Shown piece by piece: positions 1 to 5,027 of a DNA stretch of 5,027 bases. Where the stretch lies: the NCBI GenBank assembly GCA_903930395.1, contig CAIYYE010000412.1:1-5027 (forward strand), given 5' to 3'. The position numbers were made by a program, and so were the translations under genes. Each line of letters begins with the position of its first letter. Positions within the stretch are counted from its first letter, which is position 1. The notes below the pieces were generated by a model. The model searched no databases and was not told where the DNA came from. It saw only the letters and a program-made list of their open reading frames with translations. This stretch comes from an uncultured beta proteobacterium (GTDB lineage: Bacteria; Pseudomonadota; Gammaproteobacteria; Burkholderiales; Rhodocyclaceae).

Positions 1-275
1 CAGTCCTGACCTGACTTAATTTCCCCTGCCAATAAATTCCAGTCTGAATAAATATCGCCTGAGAGCTGCCGCTGTGCCATCTGTATACCTTCGTAAGCCG
101 CATAGGAAGCGTCGACCATGCCCAGGAGTTTGCCGATTGCTGTTTGCTCTATCTTGCTCTGATGCAAGGCGCTACCGTTGATCTCGCTTCTCAGATAGTC
201 TTCTCCATCGGCGCCGTATACCTTAACGGCCTGCTGCTTTAATAAAGCTGATTTCAATTTATTTTCCTTGCGCAT
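1..275 (-). CDS. Unidentified protein, N-terminal 91 residues only (runs off the left edge)
   Basis: An open frame of 91 codons begins with ATG at 273-275 and is still open at the window edge, so the stop and most of the protein may be missing. I do not recognise the family. The visible part is soluble, charged and apparently helical, starting MRKENKLKSALL, with no signal peptide or membrane segment. A stretch reading KLLGMVDASYAAYE resembles the helical linkers that precede PAS or GGDEF domains in signalling proteins, but this is only a resemblance. It starts 57 nt after the hybrid kinase stop on the same strand with no clear terminator between, so co-transcription is likely. The ATG has only a weak purine stretch upstream. 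An AAGGAA at 264-269 sits 6 nt before an in-frame TTG at 255-257, which could be the real start. Codons such as AAA, AAT, TTA and TTG make it look more AT-rich than the kinase gene. That the region is coding is likely; its function is unknown. Confidence 0.7.
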   Translation of the reverse strand, partial: MRKENKLKSALLKQQAVKVYGADGEDYLRSEINGSALHQSKIEQTAIGKLLGMVDASYAAYEGIQMAQRQLSGDIYSDWNLLAGEIKSGQD

Positions 276-332
276 CGCGTGTTGCCTGCAGAACAGTACT
301 CAGCTGTCGCTGGTCCGAATTCGATGTCATCT

Positions 333-3300
333 TCAGATTGCCTTCAGTGCGTTTTGAATCGAGTTGAAGTGCCGGTCGAGCTCGCTCAGCTGCGTTTCGA
401 TCTCCTTGGACGAATGGCCTTCGTGCACAGTCATTTCAATCAAGGAGGCGCTTGCCGAAATTGCTTCGGCACCGAGCATGCCAGCGGAACCCTTCAGTGA
501 ATGCGCTAGTCTGCATGCACCCTCCAGATCGCCTGCGGCCAGCTTGTTGCGAATTGTCTCGACATCCTGGCCGTGCGTCTCGATCAGCTTGCCGAGCAAC
601 CGAAGAAATGTGGTGCGCTTACCGGACATCTGCTCTAGACCCATCTTAAGGTTGACGCCCGGGATGTCAGGCAGGGCAGCGTCAGCGATCCCGCTCGAAC
701 TAGCCGGGGTCCATTCCTTTTCCGTAGTTTCGGTGGGCGATTTAACGGTGGATTCGGCCAGCCATTGAAGCAGGGTACGTTGAAGCGAATCCGGCACTAC
801 CGGCTTGCCTAGGAAATCGCTCATGCCAACAGCGAGGCAGGCCTGACGGTCGGATTCGAAGGCATTAGCACTCAGGGCAATAATCGGCACCGCTTCATAG
901 CCGGGCAGCCGGCGAATTTCTCTCGTTGCCTCTAGGCCGCCCATGACCGGCATCTGCATGTCCATCAGAATCAGGTCATAAGGCCGGTTTTCGGCAAGGA
1001 TGAGCGCTTCCTGGCCGTTATGAGCGATGTCTGCAGTCAGGCCGAAAGAATCGAGCATGTCGAGGGCCACAGCTTGGTTGATCGGGTTGTCTTCCGCCAG
1101 CAATAATCGACATTTTCCAAAACTGCGCAGATCCTGAGTGCTTCTGAGCTCGGGAGATACAGCTTGTACTCCGGAATCGGGGGCGCTTGCCAATAGCTTG
1201 TTCAGGAGCTGCTCGACTTCGAGATCGGATGGTTCCAGCGGGAGCAGTGCATCGACGAAGCCACATTCAAGTGGGCCGTCTACCAAATAACGGTCAGCCA
1301 GAGCTGCCATCACGACGCATCGCAGGGGTGGTTGCTGCGCCGTATAACGTAATCGCTTCTGGAACTCCGGTTCGCAGAATGCTGTGATTTCGCCCCTTTT
1401 TTCTATGCAAAACACGACATCGTAGGGCTGTTTGACTCGGCGAGCAGTTTCTACAAGGGTCTCCAGTTCTGCTGCGGTCGACGTGCGTTGAACGCAAATT
1501 TTCAGTCGGGACAATTGTTCTTCAATGCCAATAGAACTAGCTTCGTCGCTACCGAGAATAATGGCGCGCTTGCCGTTGAGCGACGCCTGTGTTGTGTCGG
1601 GTAGATTGTTTTTGACGCTTCGTTTGAAGGGAATCTCGACCCAGAATGTGCTGCCTGCATCGGGTTGGGACTCTGCGCCGATCCTTCCCCCCATCAATTC
1701 TGTAATTTTCTTGCTGATTGCCAGACCGAGGCCGGTTCCACCGAATTGGCGTGTGGTCGAACTGTCCTCCTGAGTGAATGCCTCGAACAGGCTGTCTGCC
1801 TGGGTCGGGTCAAAACCGCGGCCGCTATCCAGTACCTCGAATCGGACCAGCAGGCTGTCGGCTGCCTCCTCGAGCAGGCGGGCTTGAAGGGTGGCATGGC
1901 CGCGCTCCGTGAACTTGAGTGCGTTGCTTGAGAAATTGAGCAGGATCTGCCCGAGTCGCATCGGATCACCCTGGAGGAAGACGGGCAATTTCGGGTCGAT
2001 GCTGCTCCGCCATTCAATGCCCTTTCTGGCAGCGATCTCGACGGACTGGCTGGCAACCAGATCGATGACCGAGCACAGTTTGAAATCGGTCGACTCGATT
2101 TCGATCCGGCCGGCGTCGATTTTCGAGAAATCGAGAATGTCGTTAATCAGACGGAGCAGGTGCTGTGACGAGTTGATGATCCGGGCGAGTCGTTCGCGCT
2201 GCTTCGGTTTCACTTCATTGCTTTCCATCAGCATGGCTGACGCAATGACAGCGTTCAGGGGGGTGCGAATTTCGTGCGACATGTTGGCGAGGAACTCGCT
2301 CTTGATGTGCGCCAGACGCTCGGCTGCCGTCAGAGCTTTCTTGCGTTCCAGGTCGGCAGCCATTCGTGTGCTGATATCGGTGAAGCCAAAAACAAAGCCT
2401 AGCTCTTTCCCACCTTCGATGATTGTCCGGCAGGAGTATTCCACCGGAAGCGCTTCGCCATCCGCACGCCAGAAGGTATCCTCGACATTGCTCACATTGT
2501 TCTGACCATGGAGTATCGACTGGTTCAGGCTGTCGTCAAAGGATTCGCCGGCATGGCGATGCAGGATGGTGTGGTTGATCGACAGGCCGATAAGCGCACC
2601 GGCAGGGTAGCTGAGTAAATCTTCGGCAGCGGGATTGACAAAGTTGATCACCCCGATGCGGTCGGTGCCGATGATGCCGTCGGCTGTCGACGCCAGAATC
2701 AGCTTGATCCGTTGTTCCGAGGATTTCAGTTCGGCGGTACGTTCAGCAACGATATGTTCCAGATGGGCTTGCTGGATTTCGAGCAGCCGGCGGGCACGGG
2801 TCAGTTCACTGATGTCCAGCATGGAGCCGACCATGCGAACGGGTTTGCCGTTCTGATCCCGGACGACCAGGCCACGATCGAGTACCTGCGCATACGTGCC
2901 ATCACTTCGCTGGAAGCGATATTCATCCTGCCAGCTGTTCAGCGAAGTGTCTTCGATGACGCGATGAAATTCCGAGGCGAGACGATCCCGGTCATCCGGG
3001 TGCACGCGTTCGATCCACCACGCCGCCGGCTGGGGTTCGCTGACGATGTCCTGCCAGCCAAAAACCTCCTTGCCGGTCTCGTTCCAGATCTGTTGATCGG
3101 TCACAACATTCAAGTCCCAGATGACTTCGCGGGTTGCCTGCAAGGCCAGACGCAGGCGCTCTTCCGTATCGGAGAGTTTCCGGGTGGTCAACTCCTGCTG
3201 ACTGATGTCTTCCTTGATCGCCAGGTAATGCGTAATCCGGCCATCCGGTCCGCTGCAGATGGGGGCGATGATGGTCTGGTCAATGTAATCGCTGCCGTCC

Positions 3301-4625
3301 TTGCGCCGGTTGATAAACCGGCCTTGCCACCGCTCGCCGCGTCGCAAGCTGTCCCAGAGTTCAATATAGGTGCTTTCCGGCGTGTCACCCGATTGCAGGA
3401 TGCGCTGGTTCTTGCCGATAATTTCGTCAGGCGTGTAACCGGTTGTCTTCGAAAAGGCCGGATTGACATACGACACCGTCCCGTTCAGATCGGTAATGAC
3501 GATGCTGTGCGGATTTTGCTCGACTGCGAGCGAGAGCTTTGCGATGGCGGTATTGCTTTGTTCCATTTGGCGTTGTTGCCGCCGAAGGGCATAAAAGGTC
3601 AGGAAGAGCATCAGGTTGATGATCAGGCCGACCACCGCCACGATGGTTGGTACCGTTATTTCCCCGGTCTTTCCATAGGATTCGGTGACGTGGGCTGAAA
3701 CCAGCCAATTACGTCCAACCACATTGATCGGCAATTTCCGGTTGTACAGGTGCGGCTCTTCGTCTTCAACTCGATGGAGGGCCGGAGAAATGCTCTGGTA
3801 AAGGAAGGTGGCGTCACTTTCCGTATCGCCGTCATAGAGTTCAAAGTGGATACCCTGTCTTTGGCTGCCGGCGATCCCCGCCATCAGGTCACCGAGCCGG
3901 AATGGGCTGTAGACAAAGCCATGAATTGCGGCGCGACGTTCTGCTACGGTATTGATCGGCATATTGCTGCGGTAAACGGGGGCATAGACCAGAAAACCAT
4001 GCTGCTGGGCTTCATCGGTTTCCTGGACCAGATTGACCCGTCCGGACATGGCCGGTTGAGCGGTTTCCATGGCTTGAATCATCGCTGCTCGTCGCACGGG
4101 TTCGGAGTACATGTCGTAGCCGAAAGCCCGCTGATTGCGCCAGTCGAAGGGCTCAAGGTAAATGATGCTGCTGGTCGGATCCCGCTTTCCGTGAGGACGG
4201 ATGGCGTACTCCGGAAAGCCGCCGGCTCGAACTTCACGAATGTGATTGTCGATCTTTTCCGGTGACAGCATCACGCTGAAGCCGATCCCTTGAATGCCGG
4301 GCAGGTCTTGCTGAATGTGCAGACTGTCGACATAGATCCGCCATTGCTCGCGACTGATCTTGCCGGCAATTTTGAAGATGCCGGAGCCGCCGCGCAGCGC
4401 GGTTTCGTAAGTCAGCAAGCGGGCTTCAATGGCGCCTGCCAGATCATCGGTGTGGCGGATGAAGCGCTCTTCGATGTTCTTCTGCACCATCGACTTGGAA
4501 ACTCCCCAGGCAGTGACAGTGACGAGCATGGACAGCGCCAGCACCACCATCGGGAATTTCGGATGACGCAGAATCTGCCACTGATTGGTCCGGAAATGAC
4601 TCCGCCAGTTGCTTTCAGTCGTCAT
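333..4625 (-). CDS. Membrane-bound CHASE/PAS hybrid histidine kinase with receiver and Hpt domains
   Basis: This is a complete 1430-residue sensor kinase expected to sit in the inner membrane and run a His-Asp-His phosphorelay. Domains in order: membrane helix 1 (about 25-43); periplasmic CHASE domain (about 70-290, with LRGGSGIF and GYDMYSEPVRRAA motifs); membrane helix 2 (about 325-347); PAS1 (364-476, NPAF, GYTPDEIIGKN, NRRKDG, ending EDIS); PAS2 of the PAS_3 type (485-608, VHPDDR, ending LDIS); a helical linker (609-635); PAS3 (636-753, ending FTDIS); HisKA (about 774-840, SHEIRTPLN, phospho-site H784); HATPase_c (about 890-1005, N-box N897/N901, DSGRGF from D933, GGTGLGL from 962); a degenerate receiver-like segment (about 1017-1143); a true receiver (about 1171-1290: E1178, D1179, D1222, S1252, K1274); and Hpt (about 1330-1428, AHSLKGSAG, H1375). 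The first ATG is preferred because later methionines (26, 33) lie inside helix 1. It has no good ribosome-binding site and starts 3 nt after the previous stop, which suggests translational coupling. It has no output domain, so a separate response regulator is expected. The ligand is unknown; CHASE domains sense diverse small molecules. Confidence 0.97.
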   Translation of the reverse strand: MTTESNWRSHFRTNQWQILRHPKFPMVVLALSMLVTVTAWGVSKSMVQKNIEERFIRHTDDLAGAIEARLLTYETALRGGSGIFKIAGKISREQWRIYVDSLHIQQDLPGIQGIGFSVMLSPEKIDNHIREVRAGGFPEYAIRPHGKRDPTSSIIYLEPFDWRNQRAFGYDMYSEPVRRAAMIQAMETAQPAMSGRVNLVQETDEAQQHGFLVYAPVYRSNMPINTVAERRAAIHGFVYSPFRLGDLMAGIAGSQRQGIHFELYDGDTESDATFLYQSISPALHRVEDEEPHLYNRKLPINVVGRNWLVSAHVTESYGKTGEITVPTIVAVVGLIINLMLFLTFYALRRQQRQMEQSNTAIAKLSLAVEQNPHSIVITDLNGTVSYVNPAFSKTTGYTPDEIIGKNQRILQSGDTPESTYIELWDSLRRGERWQGRFINRRKDGSDYIDQTIIAPICSGPDGRITHYLAIKEDISQQELTTRKLSDTEERLRLALQATREVIWDLNVVTDQQIWNETGKEVFGWQDIVSEPQPAAWWIERVHPDDRDRLASEFHRVIEDTSLNSWQDEYRFQRSDGTYAQVLDRGLVVRDQNGKPVRMVGSMLDISELTRARRLLEIQQAHLEHIVAERTAELKSSEQRIKLILASTADGIIGTDRIGVINFVNPAAEDLLSYPAGALIGLSINHTILHRHAGESFDDSLNQSILHGQNNVSNVEDTFWRADGEALPVEYSCRTIIEGGKELGFVFGFTDISTRMAADLERKKALTAAERLAHIKSEFLANMSHEIRTPLNAVIASAMLMESNEVKPKQRERLARIINSSQHLLRLINDILDFSKIDAGRIEIESTDFKLCSVIDLVASQSVEIAARKGIEWRSSIDPKLPVFLQGDPMRLGQILLNFSSNALKFTERGHATLQARLLEEAADSLLVRFEVLDSGRGFDPTQADSLFEAFTQEDSSTTRQFGGTGLGLAISKKITELMGGRIGAESQPDAGSTFWVEIPFKRSVKNNLPDTTQASLNGKRAIILGSDEASSIGIEEQLSRLKICVQRTSTAAELETLVETARRVKQPYDVVFCIEKRGEITAFCEPEFQKRLRYTAQQPPLRCVVMAALADRYLVDGPLECGFVDALLPLEPSDLEVEQLLNKLLASAPDSGVQAVSPELRSTQDLRSFGKCRLLLAEDNPINQAVALDMLDSFGLTADIAHNGQEALILAENRPYDLILMDMQMPVMGGLEATREIRRLPGYEAVPIIALSANAFESDRQACLAVGMSDFLGKPVVPDSLQRTLLQWLAESTVKSPTETTEKEWTPASSSGIADAALPDIPGVNLKMGLEQMSGKRTTFLRLLGKLIETHGQDVETIRNKLAAGDLEGACRLAHSLKGSAGMLGAEAISASASLIEMTVHEGHSSKEIETQLSELDRHFNSIQNALKAI

Positions 4626-4628
4626 TGT

Positions 4629-5027
4629 TCAGCGCGTTGACCAGCAGGTAACGATGTTTCCGGGAGCCGAATACGTCAGTCCGTCAAAGGCGTTTCTGGC
4701 CAGGGCGATCCCTCTGCCATGCAGGTCGAACATGCGCTCTTCGGCAAGCGTATCGAATTTGTGCCAGTCGAACCCCTTGCCTTCGTCGCAAATCGTCAGA
4801 CTCATTCGGTCCGGGCGGTGTTCGAGATGGACGCGCACCTTCCGGTCCCGATAGGCCGGCAGGGACAACCGGCGTGTGGTTTCGCTCAGCCAGTTGTTCT
4901 GTTCGAGTAGTTCACTTTTGCATTCGTAGCCGATATCCAGGTTGCCGTGTTCGATGGCATTGATGAGCAACTCGATGATGCCGACGGACGCGTTTTCGGG
5001 GTCCGGGAAGAGGCTGGCAATAAAGGG
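4629..5027 (-). CDS. RsbW/SpoIIE-type GHKL ATP-binding protein, C-terminal 132 residues (runs off the right edge)
   Basis: The frame is open from the window edge to a TGA at 4629-4631, giving 132 residues of a protein whose N-terminus is missing. The fragment shows the marks of a HATPase_c_2 (GHKL) fold: an N-box ELLINAIEHGN with N23 as the likely Mg-ATP ligand, a G1 box DEGKGF starting at D81, and a G2 box HGRGIALA at about 103-109. The short, lid-poor spacing and the ELLINAIEHG wording are typical of RsbW-like serine kinases and of the C-terminal ATPase of response-regulator/SpoIIE-phosphatase fusions, not of ordinary sensor kinases. No HisKA region is visible, though the upstream part is lost. 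The translation continues in frame above the TTG at 4968-4970, so that TTG is internal and not the start. The stop lies 3 nt before the hybrid kinase ATG, which makes a tight operon. Possible roles are control of an anti-sigma-factor antagonist or ATP-binding regulation within a larger fusion; which one cannot be decided from this fragment. Confidence 0.93.
   Translation of the reverse strand, partial: PFIASLFPDPENASVGIIELLINAIEHGNLDIGYECKSELLEQNNWLSETTRRLSLPAYRDRKVRVHLEHRPDRMSLTICDEGKGFDWHKFDTLAEERMFDLHGRGIALARNAFDGLTYSAPGNIVTCWSTR

Noticed and set aside
276..332. Possible terminator or operator in the 57-nt gap, which contains the short palindromes CAGCTG and AGTACT
   Set aside because: The palindromes are only 6 bp, do not form a longer stem, and are not followed by a T-run on the minus strand.
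1891..2505. Open frame of 204 codons on the plus strand
   Set aside because: It is antisense to the HisKA/HATPase region of the kinase; its serine- and arginine-rich translation is typical of a shadow frame.
3405..3407. PAS1 as a LOV blue-light photoreceptor
   Set aside because: The adduct-forming cysteine expected in the GxNCRFLQ motif is a glutamine (Q407).
2712..3698. Open frame of 328 codons on the plus strand
   Set aside because: It lies wholly antisense to the PAS-encoding part of the hybrid kinase, whose domains are unmistakable. The translation shows no recognisable domain, and long antisense frames are common opposite moderately GC-rich genes.
4629..4970. A self-contained 113-residue ATPase starting with TTG at 4968-4970
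   Set aside because: The frame continues upstream without a stop to the window edge, and the residues just before the TTG (ending GIIE) complete the conserved N-box, so this TTG is an internal leucine.

Overview
The window holds three genes, all on the minus strand and read from right to left: the C-terminal end of an RsbW/SpoIIE-type ATP-binding protein (4629-5027, cut by the right edge), a complete 1430-residue membrane hybrid histidine kinase (333-4625), and the N-terminal 91 residues of an unidentified protein (1-275, cut by the left edge). Nearly every base is coding. The gaps are 3 nt and 57 nt, and no RNA gene, mobile element, CRISPR array or convincing terminator is visible.

The organism looks like a Gram-negative proteobacterium. 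The kinase has the CHASE / multi-PAS / HisKA / HATPase / receiver / Hpt layout common in environmental Beta- and Gammaproteobacteria, with moderately GC-rich codon use. A betaproteobacterium of the Rhodocyclales type would fit, but this is an impression from protein style, not a demonstrated assignment.

The kinase is the core of the window. A periplasmic CHASE domain between two membrane helices, followed by three cytoplasmic PAS domains, feeds a kinase core (H784, N901, D933, G962-L968). The expected phosphorelay is H784 to D1222 in the receiver to H1375 in the C-terminal Hpt domain. A second receiver-like segment between the ATPase and the true receiver appears to have lost its phospho-acceptor aspartate. 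There is no DNA-binding or enzymatic output domain, so the Hpt domain should hand phosphate to a separate response regulator outside this window.

The upstream gene ends 3 nt before the kinase start, which implies co-transcription and probably translational coupling. It encodes a GHKL ATP-binding module of the kind found as an RsbW-like anti-sigma kinase or as the C-terminal part of response-regulator/SpoIIE-phosphatase fusions. The layout therefore suggests a signalling operon that combines partner-switching chemistry with a His-Asp phosphorelay. The downstream partial gene lies in the same direction and probably belongs to the same transcription unit.
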